64,000 nt of DNA from Onchocerca volvulus (taxonomy: Eukaryota; Nematoda; Chromadorea; Rhabditida; Onchocercidae), in contig HG738137.1 of the NCBI GenBank assembly GCA_000499405.2, positions 9,783,459-9,847,458 of the forward strand, given 5' to 3'. The notes under the pieces are model-generated. The model was not told the DNA's origin. It saw only the letters and a program-made list of their open reading frames with translations, and ran no database searches. Below are positions 14,385 to 27,392 of this stretch, piece after piece. The position numbers and the translations under genes are program-made. The first letter of the stretch is position 1. The number at the start of each line of letters is the position of its first letter.

Positions 14385-14600
14385 ATGGTTCGAAATCATT
14401 TAACAAACAAAAAGTTAGCCGTGAACGATATGGGAAGGAGGAGAGGAGAGGATGGACGATGCTTGGGTAAACAACATCTGTCAGCTGAAACTTCCGCGAA
14501 AAGGCAGGAAGACAGGAGTTGTTCGTTCAGGTGTCAGAGGTTGGCACAGCCGCGACATCCTCCATCAATTCACAAAAAGTTGCCGAAAACATCAGAGGAT
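14385..14600. promoter_or_regulatory. GC-richer island in the gene desert; possible promoter or 5' exon
   Basis: This block is visibly richer in G and C than the surrounding tens of kilobases and is strongly purine-skewed around 14430-14460. It contains CAGCTG and CAGGTG E-box-like sites. Two overlapping plus-strand frames stay open: ATG at 14385 to about 14651, and a second ATG near 14453 running to about 14632. Neither encodes a recognisable protein. It lies upstream of the minus-strand RhoGEF gene, so a promoter, an enhancer or a first exon are all possible. Function is inference. Confidence 0.3.
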
Positions 14601-15173
14601 GTACATACATATTTACCAAATGGGAATTTAAATAGAATACGATGGAATTAGTACTTAATTACAGATGTAATCGAACTTGAAATACATTGAGATAGAATCA
14701 AAAATGAAATAAAGTAAAGTAAAGTGTTTAATGTAATCAAATATTGATAAAGAAAAAAGTAAAAATTAAATTCTTCAAATGAAAAAAAAGAAACGGAAAT
14801 ATTTCATTCTTAATTCAATTTTTTTTTTTACTTTAAATCTGATTATAAATATCATTTTTCACCTTCTACTTTCTATTTCTTTACCTTCTTCCCCTTTATC
14901 AAATAGGAATTAGATAAAATGCAATGGAATTTAAAAAAAAAAAAGAAAAAAAGAAAAAAAATTGAATCTAACTTCTTTTTAGAAAAAAAAAAAAAAAGCT
15001 CGAATTTCTTTTAAACTTTCTGAATTCTCAACTTTCTGAATTTTCGTCAAGTTTTTTCCATCCTGCAATAAACAAATGTAATGAATCATTGAACTAGTCA
15101 GTCATATAATTAATAAATTTGGCTTTGATTTTTAATTTTAATCCCTGTGGAACATAAACACTAATTTTTTTTC

Positions 15174-15199
15174 ATTTCAAAATTTTAAAATTTTGAAAT
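15174..15199. repeat. 26-nt perfect palindrome
   Basis: The sequence from 15174 to 15199 (starting ATTTCAAAATTTT) equals its own reverse complement. Being A/T only, it could be chance or slippage. Confidence 0.8.
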
Positions 15200-18100
15200 T
15201 CATTTGCTAGACTGAACTATTGCAGAATAAATAAAGCTGAGCAAACAGTTGTATTTTTCGAATTCATTTAAACTTGTATTCAATTTAGAATTGAAACCAT
15301 GTTCGCATTTGGGTGATTTAAAGTTTTAATAATGCTCTGGAGAAAAATGGCATTTCAAATATCATTCTGATAAGCTTAATCAAAGATAAAGACTTTAAAA
15401 ACGAATGACTTGATGGCTGGCAGTATGAAAATTGTTCAGAAATTGTTCAGAATGTTCATTTCACTGAATATCTTAGAAGTTCTGTAATAATTCGAATTTG
15501 AAGGCAACGAAATGTAAATTTCGACGATTAAATTCAATATAAAATGAAGTGGTCTTGGCTGTTAAACAGAATTCATCTGAAAAGGAAACACTTACGAAGA
15601 TGAAGTATGGCACTTATTATCTTCTACACTATTATTTCTGGTACTTAATTCTGTTTACTGTAATACAATTTCTAGCATAATAATTATTAATATCTCTGAT
15701 TAATTCCGAATTTCAAATTCAATATTTCTCAGAGAAATAGCTAAGCTAAATTTAGGATTTTAAAAATTTGAAGAAAGGAAATTTTTGCTCAAGAAGGTAA
15801 CATAGTCTTTCTTGCTTTTAGTGTCTGACTCTCATTAAAATCATTCTGCGTTGAAAATTTTCAAAAAATAGGTCTTCATAACAAAGAGAAAAAAGAAAAA
15901 AAAAATTTCATCTTTCAAAAAGTTGACCTTCAAAAAATTGTCAACAAAAAGAACGGAAATTAGAGTTTTTGCAAAAAAGGACAAGAAATGATGAATGTTT
16001 TTAAGTTAATGTAACATTTTGTTATAATAAAATTCTTATCATTATTTAAATATTATTGTCATTTTTATTATTATCGTTATAAATAATATTAGTAATTGGA
16101 GTAAAAAATGATGTTACATTATTTGCTTGATATTTCAGAAGGAATATTTTGAAATTATAATATTTTATTCAATCTAATGTAGCATTTATAAAATTGGTTA
16201 CTTAATTAATTCGTTAAATATGTGACATTGACTGAAAATATCAAGAATATACATCGGACAACAAATGTTTTCGATTAAATTTTCGTTAATTTTAAATTAT
16301 GATAAACAAAGTTTATTTTAATCATTGCTATCACTATTTTCATTCCGATTGACCTTGATCGTCATTATTTAGAATATTCTAACATTATCAAATCATTGTT
16401 ATCATATGCATTATTGCATGTTAGGATTCTAAATGATAAATTACTGTTTAAGGTGCATCTGATAATGATAACAGAAGAAAGAAATAGAATTTTTTCAAAT
16501 TTCAATTCAATTTTATAAAATCTTTAACAATAGGAAGTAAAAATGGCGAAATAATTTTATCAGCATTTAACAATCGTTCATCCATTAGGCGTCACTCTTG
16601 AGTTAAAACAAAATTTTATCAATGGAAAAGACAATGCTAAAGTACTTGGAATGGGAACAAAAGAAGCGCTGCTTCATTGATTAATTGCTTTGCGTAATTG
16701 TTGATCATTTGTTGGTCATTTGTTGGTCATTTTACAGCCATAAATTTGTTTTAAACTTAAGGAACCAATCGATAGAGAACTTGAAAGAAAGTTCAATTTA
16801 AGAATTCAAATTGAGCTGGCAAGGCTCATTTTCTCACCTCAACAATCAAGTTTCAATTAAATCACCAATTGAGAGGTAATGTCTTCTTAATCTGTTATAT
16901 ATCGGCAAGATCTTCAGAAAACGAACTTACATTACTCATTTCTTTCTTTCTCTTCAATTCTTCCAATAAGCATAATCTGAGTTGAATCGAAAGATTTGAG
17001 AATGTGGGAGTGGAATTTTAGATCAGAAAGAATGATAATTCCCTTGAGATTGCGCAAAAGTCTGAATGAAACGACAATTTTGATGGATTTCTTGTGACAC
17101 TTCCCTCTGACACTTTCATAGCTCTGTCTGTTGCAAGAGTTTCAATTTAAGGAATGAATTCTTAACTGGAATTATAAAAAATTAAAAAAAAGCGACTCGA
17201 GATATTGTATAAAAAGGTGTTATCCCGATGATTTCTCGAGAAGTCGAGAACTATTGTTGGCTAACTGAACGAAAGAAGCAAAATAATTCTGACTTTTGTT
17301 AGCAAAAGCGAGAAATGAGTGCAACGCTGATGCTGTGATCTATTTGATCTTAAAGCAAAAAAAAAAAAAAAAAGAAAAAAAACTTTTGTATAATTCATAA
17401 TAATGGAAAAGAATGAAATGAATAATGGATGATGATTGATTAAGAAATGAAAGAATGAAATTCTCAAGCAACATTTCACATATGATATTGAATTGAAATG
17501 TGAAAAATAGAGAGATAATGGTTAGGTGAATTTGAAAGATTTTAGTGATAACGATTAGATAAACATTTGAATCACTGATAATCTAGCCAAATAAACATTG
17601 TTATCTTTGTGAGATTTACATATATATATAATCGATCATTTTTGTCATCAATCGTGTTATCGTTTGAAGAGAGATAAGAAAAACAAGCTTGATAAATTCT
17701 GATAAATAAGTTACATAAATTAAAGAAATAATATTAAATATGCTTTAGTGACATCCAAAAAATATAACAGCAATATGAAATGATTCTATTTTTTTTCCAT
17801 CGATCATTATATGGAAAAATTTAATATCTAAACTGAAAACGGGCGGAATTTAAATTTTTGCTTGGAATCAAATGTATCATTATTTTGTTGCAAATAGGAA
17901 ATAATTAGAAAATTTTTGAAAAGAAACGGAAAACAAAAAAAATGAAATGAATTAAAAGGAAAAAAAGAAAGAATTGAAAAGAGAGTAATCATTATTAGGT
18001 AAAAAGGGTAAACAAATTGACCGTGAATGGAATGGACAATTAAAGTTTATGAACAAAGTTGAAGGATAAAAATTGAATTTTTCACAAGTACTATGTCTTA

Positions 18101-19587
18101 AACATTCATATCAATAAAAGTTTTTTGAAAAAAAAAAAAACATACAAATCATTTGTAAGTTTTAGTATTATCGATCGAATATCAGCTTTCTATTACGGAA
18201 TTCATCGTGAAAGTAGAAAATTACCAGAAATAATTCTGCAAATAAATGCTTGATGAAGTGCCTATCGATCGAAGCAGGCTTACAAGTTCAGGAAATTTGA
18301 AAGTTGATCCCGAATTCGAAATATTCCTGTCTTGCGAATGCTTTCGGAAGGAATACAATGATAATGCGAAAATTTGGGTCTTTAGTTTGGATATTTAATT
18401 ATTCTGTCATGCTACTTTATTTTTCCGTAAATAAATAAATATTAGAAGAAGCCATTTTTCGCAAATGTCGATTTATTCATATTATTCTAACAGTTTTGAA
18501 AAGTTTGCTGACAAGATTTTCTGCAAATACAAAATAATTCAATTTAAAACATTTGAAAAAGATTCCGTGAGAAATAGATATAGTACAAATCATCATTGTT
18601 CCACACACTCATTCATATCTCATTTTATTCATTCAAATATTTGAAAATTCTCAAACTTTCGGATGTTTTCTTTTCTTTTCATTTTTCAACAAAATGAAGT
18701 TAAAAGAGCTATTATGGTAATTGTTCGACATCGAATTAATTTGTAAAAATGTCACTTCAAACAATTTACACCTTGCTAAAATTGATTAATCTATCTTCTA
18801 TATTTTTCTCAAATCTTCAAAATTTTGTTAAATTAAGTAAATTAAACTGGCCTGAATTTGTTGACAAAATAATGCTAGTTTTCCGAACATTTTGAAATGA
18901 AATTTTACTATTTGCCTAAATATTATAACGAAAAGGCGACATACATGCTACCAAAATGACTATTTTGGTCGCAATTAAATCATAATTACTGATTATTTTT
19001 TAATTAGTTAAAATCAATAGTTTCAAATGCATTCAACTTGAATCAAGGATGATAATTAACTACCAGGCTAAACTATTACAAAGATATGTTTTATTGATTG
19101 ACTGGACATTTTCAAATGATTTTGAAATGAGAAAAACGCATCAAGAATTTATCGTCACATCTTCTGTGACATTATACACCCTGCAAATGGTTGATAACGA
19201 TCAACGAACAATGACTGTCATTTGATGCATTTCAGAATCATTTGATGGAAACAACGATGCTCACATTTGAAAAAAGAATCTTGTTGTCTCGTCCATCTAA
19301 TATGCATTTTAAAATAGTTAATTTAATTGATTGTCATCGTGAAACAATGGAAGGTCATCGCTTCTGGCATTTGTTGACATCAACAATAATCCATCCTTTT
19401 TTGCGCCTATTTTAGGCGAACAAATGTATCGAATGTCAACAGTATAAATGTCATCAAATAATAGTCGAATATTTCAACTGAATGATTATTTCTTGATGGA
19501 AATAATTGGAGGAATTTGTAAGAAATTGATTGAAAAACTTGAATTTTTTCAAACAATTAAATCGACAAAAATTCCCGCGAACTTTTC

Positions 19588-19611
19588 TTTTTTTTTTTTT
19601 TTTTTTTTTTT
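19588..19611. repeat. T-run
   Basis: About 24 consecutive T on the plus strand. Confidence 0.9.
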
Positions 19612-20293
19612 GAAAAGAATAATAGATCGATAAGTTGATTAAAAAATGGAAATAATAGCAAGAAGTTTGATAACATATTGAAGTAAAATATGAAATGAAG
19701 AAGTTAGCGATTGTAAGAAGAATGGCGAATGGCAAACAGAAAAATGTTGAATGGTTTTTGTCGAAATGAGATGAGATTGGTGATGATTGTAATTGAGAGT
19801 TAGTTTTGTCTAACAAATAGATAAACAAGAACTTTTCCCTTCCTAATCAATGAAACCGTACTTCCGTTGGACAAATGATGACAGTTATTAGTTTTGATCG
19901 AGTAGACAAGGGAAAGCATTGCTTTAGCAAGTTATGTAAGGCACATTGCATGAGAGAAAAATTCAAATAAAACGACAGCTAATCGATCATTTCATCGATA
20001 AATTGTTTGTCAACGAATTGAATTCGAAATTTCTTCGAGCAAATCGAGATTTTAGCAGTTTATACGTAATAAAATCAGCAAAACATGTTCGTCTTCCTTT
20101 TTCTTTACATTGGAGACAATTATATAAAAAAAAAAAAAAAAAATTGCCGCTTTTGTTGAAAGATAAGAAATCGGTATTTGCGATTCGAAAATAGCAATTT
20201 ATGAGCCATTAAATCGTCAATTCACGTTCACTATATTCCTCGTTTTTGGGCAGCTATGTATTCTACAAAATTTCACTTTAAAATTCATTCCCA

Positions 20294-20319
20294 ATTTATT
20301 TATTTATTTATTTATTTAT
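20294..20319. repeat. (ATTT)n microsatellite
   Basis: About six tandem ATTT units. Confidence 0.9.
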
Positions 20320-23300
20320 CTTTTTTTTTCCTTCCACCATTAAATTGATATTATATATTACTGTAGCAAAATAACTTTACAGTATGTCAACATATTACTG
20401 TAATGATGATTCCTTCTACAATAAATGCTGGACGTGATACTGTATCACTCAATAAACATTGATACATGATACACAACGGTAAGTAAAAATCGTGTCGTCA
20501 GAATAACTATATTTGAAAATAGCAATCTATTTTACTAACGAAGAAAGTAAAAAAATTAAATGAGATTTTTACCTCGAAAACAGTCTTTTTTAAATTAAAA
20601 ATTAAAAAAAAAGTTAGATGAATTTCTTGAAATTTTAGATTGATTGATCACAAACCGTTTGGAAATAAAATTTTAATGATATATAACAGATAATTCAACT
20701 TGTTTCTTAATCCGCCTGTTTCAATTATTTTTTACAGCTATTGTATTTGTTCTAACAAGAAATAATTTGCAGTATCTTCGATAGATCTTAATGTTTACAA
20801 GCAAAAGAAATATCAAGAAATTACTTGAAATATTAAAAAAGAAAAGTTTACAACAAGTAATTGGATTGAATCCTTTTTTCTTTTTTCATTCAACAACTAG
20901 TATGAAATTAATTTGAAAAAAAAAAAAATTGATAGTATAAAATTTGTCGCAATATTGATGATTATCTGATTTCAAAATCTTTGTGGCAAAGTTTTCTGCA
21001 TCAAATTACGGTGCTTTAAAAATTGAACTTTTTGTCCTTGCAAAAAAAAAAGCAAGAGTGAAATATATGTTCAGTGAAAATTCGAGAAGAAACAACTGCA
21101 AATCTCTAAACTTCAAAAATTTACAAAAAGAGATTTTTTTTTCTCAATTTAACATCAGGAAAATTAATTAAATCAAGCAAGGCATTCTCTTAAAACTAGT
21201 CAAATAAATTAGCGAATACATTCTTCTGAGATTTTTCAAAAAAAAAAAAAAAATTCCAATTTTTTAGTGTTTTGCTGGAAAAAAAATTTCCTTTTGTTAA
21301 TTTTTGACAATTTAAAGATTTGCAGTTGTTTCTTCTGAAATTTTCACAGAGCTAGTTTTAGTTCAAATTTCAAAAGTAAGTTCCACTTCCCAAATGGACG
21401 GAATCAATTACACCTGATAATTAATAATTAAGTTAATTGATTAAATGCTAGGCAGGTTAATTTTTAAGCACATAATCATGATTTTTGAGATAATTGTCTT
21501 GAAATTTCTATGAAAAAAATGCGAATTTATAGAAATTTTCTACAATTTTTGAGAAATTAAAATAAAAGCAGGTTTAAAAGTGCTTCCCACAATGAGCATA
21601 AAATAATGTAAATGTTGAAATCATCCTCAAATAATGATAGTTTTTCAAATGTTTTCTTAAAAAAAGATAATGAAGACGATGGTATTTTCATGAATCATAC
21701 ATTCAATCAGAGAAATGTGATGTATTGAACGACGTAAAATGATAATTTTTATTTTTATACATATGATGTCATTTAAATATACTCTATTTTAATATTTTCA
21801 ATTTGATTTTGCAAAAAAAAAAAAAAAAAAAAATCGAATTTCACTAAAATTAGAAGTTTCGCCAAGAATTGAATGAAGAGAATATTAACAGATAAATTTT
21901 CAAATTCAGCTTTCTATTAACTAAGTAATGCTCTAAAAATTTAACTTAGCCGACAAACTTGATTACTTAGTTTTCCATATCTTTTAGCACATATCTTATC
22001 AACAATAATTACAGTTTGCTATTTTCATAAAGCTATAAATATTTTATTTTCCTTTTTATCCATTGCAGATTATATCGATTCTACTTCTAATGACTAAATT
22101 ATTCTAGAAATAATTTAATTCAAATGAATCCATTTTAAAAGTTAACTTAAATAATATTAAGATGCAAGCAAGAATACTTCGAAAATAATTTCAACAAATT
22201 CAAATTTTTTTTGATGACATTTTGTCAGTGATAAGTACAAGAATTGGATAAAAGTACGTATATCTATCAATGCATAATATTGAAAATTGTCCACTATTTG
22301 TTAGTTTCAGGAGAAATTCAATTAAAAATCATCAAACTTTCTTTCCTATTCTCCTTTTTCGATACAAATAATCGACAAACAATCCAATAAAAAAAAAAAA
22401 AAAAATTCGCATAATAAGTAAACAAAAAGAAAAAGAAAAAGCAAAATAATACAACTACTTTTTGTTAAAATAGAAATGTAATCAATACGAATTATTTGAG
22501 GGAATTGCTCATTTTAAATGAAGCGAAATAAAATAAGGCATAAAATCACATATGCATATGGCAATTTTAATTTTCTTCCATAAAGATTACATAATTTTTT
22601 TTTAATGCAAAAATTTTCAATGATAGAAATTGAAAATATTCTTGAATATTTAATGAATGAATGAAAAAAAAACTAGTATGAATAGCTGAATCAAAAGTTT
22701 AAAATAAAGAAAATGAAAAGAGGAAAAAAAAAAAAGGTGAAATGAAGAGGAAAGCTGTTTAGCAATACATATCATCGTCCAACTTTACTGAATTAAAATT
22801 TCGAGCATTTTTTCTCGAGATTGATCGAAATTTGTTGATTTTGAGGGAAAAAAAAAATTTTTGTTTGGTTTCACTTTTCGGAGTGAAAAAGTTTGAACCA
22901 GCTGTCCCATACGTATATTATTATCACTTTACAACTTGCCAAACACAATAATTCATTCATTTCGAAGTAATTTTTACCAATTATATATATCTTTTTCTTT
23001 CTCTCTTCTTGTTCTTTTTTTTCTTTCTCTATTACAATATTCTAATTATTTTAGAATATGGGAAGAATGTGAACTTTTTTCATTATTCGAAATCTCACAA
23101 TAACATTTCTAATGTCAACAAATTTATCATTGACATTATCATCTCAGATTATCAGCTTATCACTCTCAAAACATTTACAGGGAAGGAAACATAAGGATTG
23201 AAATCAAATCGAAAATGTACTAATCAAAACGAATGCTATCATGTAAATATTTACTTACTACATCAAATAATTTCCTTATCATTAAAAAAAAAAAAAAAAT

Positions 23301-26136
23301 AATGAAGAAAAATAAATGATAAAGTAAAAAAATCATTAAATTTTAATTTCATAAATTATAAGGTCATTGTATAGACATGAAAATTTTATTCATTAAAGAA
23401 ACATTAACTAAATTTGAATTAAAATAAATTTTCATATCGCCATTTCCAGCATTAATAAAAAATTGTAAGTTCTCAATTACTCTAATAATAAAAGATTTAA
23501 TCATTATACGTAGTATGACATGGAAATATTAGGGGAATCATTTAACTTGATCATAATTTTATTTATCGAAATTTAGAAAATATAAATTCTATAATCTCTA
23601 CAGTCAGCCAGCCAAATCACAATTAAAAGTAGGAAGATTTCGAGGAGAAACATTAAAAAATGTTCTTATTTGTCGGGATTTTTTAGAGTTCTCAAATATT
23701 CTCGATTAAATTAGTGATATATAATCTCAGCAAAATCGATCCATCATGAAAATGACAGTGAAACAGTGTGAAACAGTGCCATCAGCATTTTTTTCTGCTA
23801 CTTGTTCACAGATGAATAAATCCGAGAGATGGATGAACAGGACAAGGGGAAAACCGGATTCCGGTTAATTTATATTGCAAGAATGATTCGCAATGAACAA
23901 ATAATTCAGCAATCACAAGCTATCTTTGGTAAAAATACAAAAAACATGATTAGAAGATAAGCGTAAAAGTTATCATTGAACAAGTGATAAGTAATATCCT
24001 TCAAGATTATGAATAGTTTTCAAGTAAACCTATGAATAGCAAAATTGAATATGACAAAAAGATTTATCAGATTTGCTGATCCTCAAAAATTATAATATTG
24101 ATCCATAAGATCATCCAAATCCAATGAAAGATTTGATACAAAGAAAGGGAATTTGTAAATCTGTAAATTTAGCTTGTTTTTTAATCACATAAAAATACTT
24201 AGCAATCGAATTCTTTTTCGATAATACATTTATAGATAAACAAAATGTTTACACTTAAAGAAAAAAGCAAAGGTCGGATTTTTGAAATATTTAAATAATA
24301 GACAAAGTTTATAGTTTCGTCATTGATTTAATACTTCAAATCAACAAAATAACATTTAATTGTTAAACATTTTTTTGAATTTTGCGTAATGTATTTTTGT
24401 TTAACGAACAATCGTATATTTCCCTTTTTTTTTTTTTGCTCAGCCGAAATTCCTAAACGAATGATTTATTAAATCATTTTAAAGCGATAAGCGAAGTGTG
24501 TTTTTTTGCATCGCCGCAACTCCGAAATGATATTTGTTTTTTTTTTAAAACTAATACAAACAACATTCTTTTCTTGCATAAAAAGACGGAACAAACGAAC
24601 GGAAAAATGGAATGTTTTATAAAGAGAACGAAGGCATTTTTGCTTGTCCGTCAAATACAATTTACTTTTGAATGGAAAAAAAAAAAGAGCAAAACTTTTA
24701 TTTCATACTATTCTTTTAGCTTTCATACCATATCCATGCATATATTAATCAACATTCCTCCTCAATACCGTACCTGTCCGATGAGAAGAAATATTTTGAG
24801 TACAATGGACATATATTTCCATTCCATTCCATATTTTAGCATATCTAATGAAAGGAAAAAAAAAAAAAGTTACATTGATAAGCTTTCATCTAGCAGATAC
24901 ATCGCTTTACATTTGTACGATTGAATTGAATTCATCATCATGGCAAGCTATAATAATAGTAATTATTCTTCGAGAAAATATTTATAATTAGAAAGAAAGA
25001 TTTTCATATTCATAAAAAATCATAATTAGGAAATAAATTCTCAGAAATTGTTTTGCGAGAAAAGTTTGCAAACGTTGATTACAAATATTTTCATATAATC
25101 TTGTAAATTCATTAATTTGCTTCATTAAAATTTGATGTCATTTAAATTTCAATAGTAGAATGGAAATAATTTCACAAATGATGCCATTTTCGCAATCATT
25201 TTTTTTTTTTTTTTGGTTCTTCTTATTAGAAAATTGTTATGTTTCAAATAATTGAGTGCTAATATTTTCATAAATTATAAGAAATCATCCATTTATGGTA
25301 GTTCGTTAACATTACGGTAATATTTGTTCCTAATCAATAACGGAAAACTTAGACACACATCAGTTTAATCTTTTGCCTTCTTGATTTAATAGTAACAAAA
25401 ATTACTCATTAATTGAGTAATTATGTATTCCTTTGTTTCCCTTCACATTTATTGTATTTAAATTTGAAAAACTTTAGAGCATGATACCATCATTGATTGA
25501 TTGATTTAGATTGAATCTAACATATTCGATAGCGAAATGAATAGACAATTGAAGTGATAATCTTATCACCTAATGTATGCTTTCTGCGGTATTTAAAAGT
25601 TTTCATGTATACCAACGAAATAAATAATCAATCAATCAGATACCCAAAGATGGTACAAAACGGTGCTAATCGCAATCATAACGACGATGATCGCAAGCTA
25701 TTATCATCAGTGATAATCGGTTTACCGTACCGTAATTGTTCTCTATTCTTCTCCATTTGCTTATGCAAATGATTCGAAAAAGATGAAAGCCAGTATTATG
25801 TATACTTTGCGTGTAAACGAGAAATGACCTTTGAAAGGGAACGTATCATCGCAAACTTTGATGACATTAACGATTCGCAAAGTTTAATATTTATGAGAAC
25901 AACAGTCAGTAATTTGAATTCAAGCTAACATTCATATTGGAAGCAAATAATCGCATGCAGATATAAGTGAATCTATCTCGTCAATAAAACTTGGAAAAAG
26001 TTACATGCGACACAAGTCAATTGAACTTCAGCCAAAATTACGCAACATTATCTAAGAAAGCGATATCATATTTAGGATTCGGGAAATTCAAATTTCATAT
26101 TGGTCTCCTGCATAGGTACCTCAAGGAGGTGCATTT

Positions 26137-26286
26137 GGTACCTCACTGTCAACTAAGACTGAGGGGTGTATGGTATCTCAATTTTTGGTACCTCACTGTC
26201 AACTAAGACTGAGGGGTGTACGGTATCTCAGTTTTTAGTACCTCACTATTAACTAAGACTGAGGGGTATATGGTATTCCAGGGGCA
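26137..26286. repeat. 50-bp minisatellite, about three copies
   Basis: Units begin at 26137, 26187 and 26237, each starting GGTACCTCACTGTCAACTAA or a close variant, an exact 50-bp period. The first two differ by very few bases. The third diverges, and partial echoes (ggtacctcaagg before, ggtatctcaaccgtcaacc after) flank the array. It is less AT-rich than its surroundings and lies about 1.1 kb upstream of NUP93. Confidence 0.9.
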
Positions 26287-26289
26287 TGG

Positions 26290-27289
26290 GGTATCTCAAC
26301 CGTCAACCAGGAGGTCCTGCAAACGGTTGAAATGAGGATTGTGGAAGAGGGAGGAGTAGGAGAATGCGGAATTTACTAAGATTTTTGAAGTAGTTTTATT
26401 GACCTCAGGAAAATAGGAGGAAGTTACTGAAGAAATGACAGAGATTGGTAAGAATTAGAGGAGATTAAGGAGATTGAGATCTAGAGAATGAGAGCGTGTG
26501 CAGTAATTCCCTTGTTGAAGCAGTCACATTATTGTTTTTAATTTAATTGATTATAAAATGAAAAATCGATTGTCACCATATCATCTTAGTCGTCAAGCAT
26601 GTCGTCAAGCGCATGCACTTACCACATTCACTCAGAAAAATAGTACAAAATTTTGCAGAAATTTACTAAAATTTCTGAAATAAACTGTTAGTTTTGAAAT
26701 ATTATTGAAATTTTTAACTTATACAAAAGTCTGTTTTGAATTTGCCTCATTTTTGATGGATATTTTTCAAGAAAAGAAATACATGTCAGACTTGGCCATG
26801 TATACACTTAGCTAAGAACTAGTAGCTAGTAATGTACTTTATTCAAGCATAATTGGGACACAGTTACTGATAATCAGGAAGTAAGATGAAAAGTTATACT
26901 TGGACTCAGGCCTAGAATTGTAATTTTTTTGATTTCTTTAGTTAATTTCTTAATTTCTGTAATTTATTTTTAGAATATTGTTATGCATGATGTTATAAGA
27001 GAGCATATATCTTATAGTTTATTTCTCCTAAACCGTAAATTTCTTTCATCGTCTAATATTGTATGAAAAACATTTTTTAGAAAGGTTGAAAGAAAAAAAA
27101 TTTGTGTGATGTATCTTTGTTTGTAAACACAGCTTATGTTAAGATAGCAATGGTAGCTTGCTAAAATAATATGTTATACTATTTTTTAGAAATAAGGCAT
27201 TATTATTTGTTTTCATTGAGTCATCTATAGGAATGTTGATCATGTTGTAAAGTTCTCATTCAGGTCTAGAATGTATAGAAATAGTTTTA
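26290..27289. other. Non-coding stretch upstream of NUP93
   Basis: No open frame of interest was seen. It leads from the minisatellite to the hairpin before NUP93 and presumably holds the NUP93 promoter. No core promoter motif could be assigned with confidence. Confidence 0.4.
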
Positions 27290-27356
27290 GAATTTATGAA
27301 TATCAATAACATGAAAAGAAAATGCAACTGAGAATGTTATTGATATTCACAAATTC
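27290..27356. other. Near-perfect 23-bp stem-loop just upstream of NUP93
   Basis: The left arm 27290-27312 and right arm 27334-27356 are complementary over 23 bp with one mismatch; 16 of these (TGAATATCAATAACAT and its complement) are continuous. The loop is 21 nt (27313-27333). The hairpin ends about 13 nt before the AG acceptor at 27370. Size and shape resemble a microRNA precursor or a small inverted-repeat element. No mature microRNA was recognised. Confidence 0.6.
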
Positions 27357-27357
27357 A

Positions 27358-27370
27358 TCTTTTTTTCCAG
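27358..27370 (+). promoter_or_regulatory. Probable spliced-leader acceptor of NUP93
   Basis: A pyrimidine tract ending TTTTTTCCAG at 27370 lies 22 nt before the ATG. No upstream coding exon is visible, so it fits trans-splicing of the mRNA leader. Confidence 0.55.
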
Positions 27371-27392
27371 ATTTTCGGAATTGAATTTCAAG

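Larger units (their letters stand above)
14650..26130. other. Long gene desert
   Basis: I saw no supported coding exon, tRNA or rRNA in this 11.5-kb stretch. Open frames are short and dominated by A/T runs. It separates the divergently oriented RhoGEF (minus) and NUP93 (plus) genes, and part of it may be RhoGEF intron. Notable items are a 26-nt perfect palindrome at 15174-15199, an ATTT array at 20294-20319 and a T-run at 19588-19611. Confidence 0.5.

Noticed and set aside
25660..25760. Possible small-RNA or tRNA-like segment with short complementary bits
   Set aside because: No A/B box pair or continuous stem; no known microRNA seed recognised.
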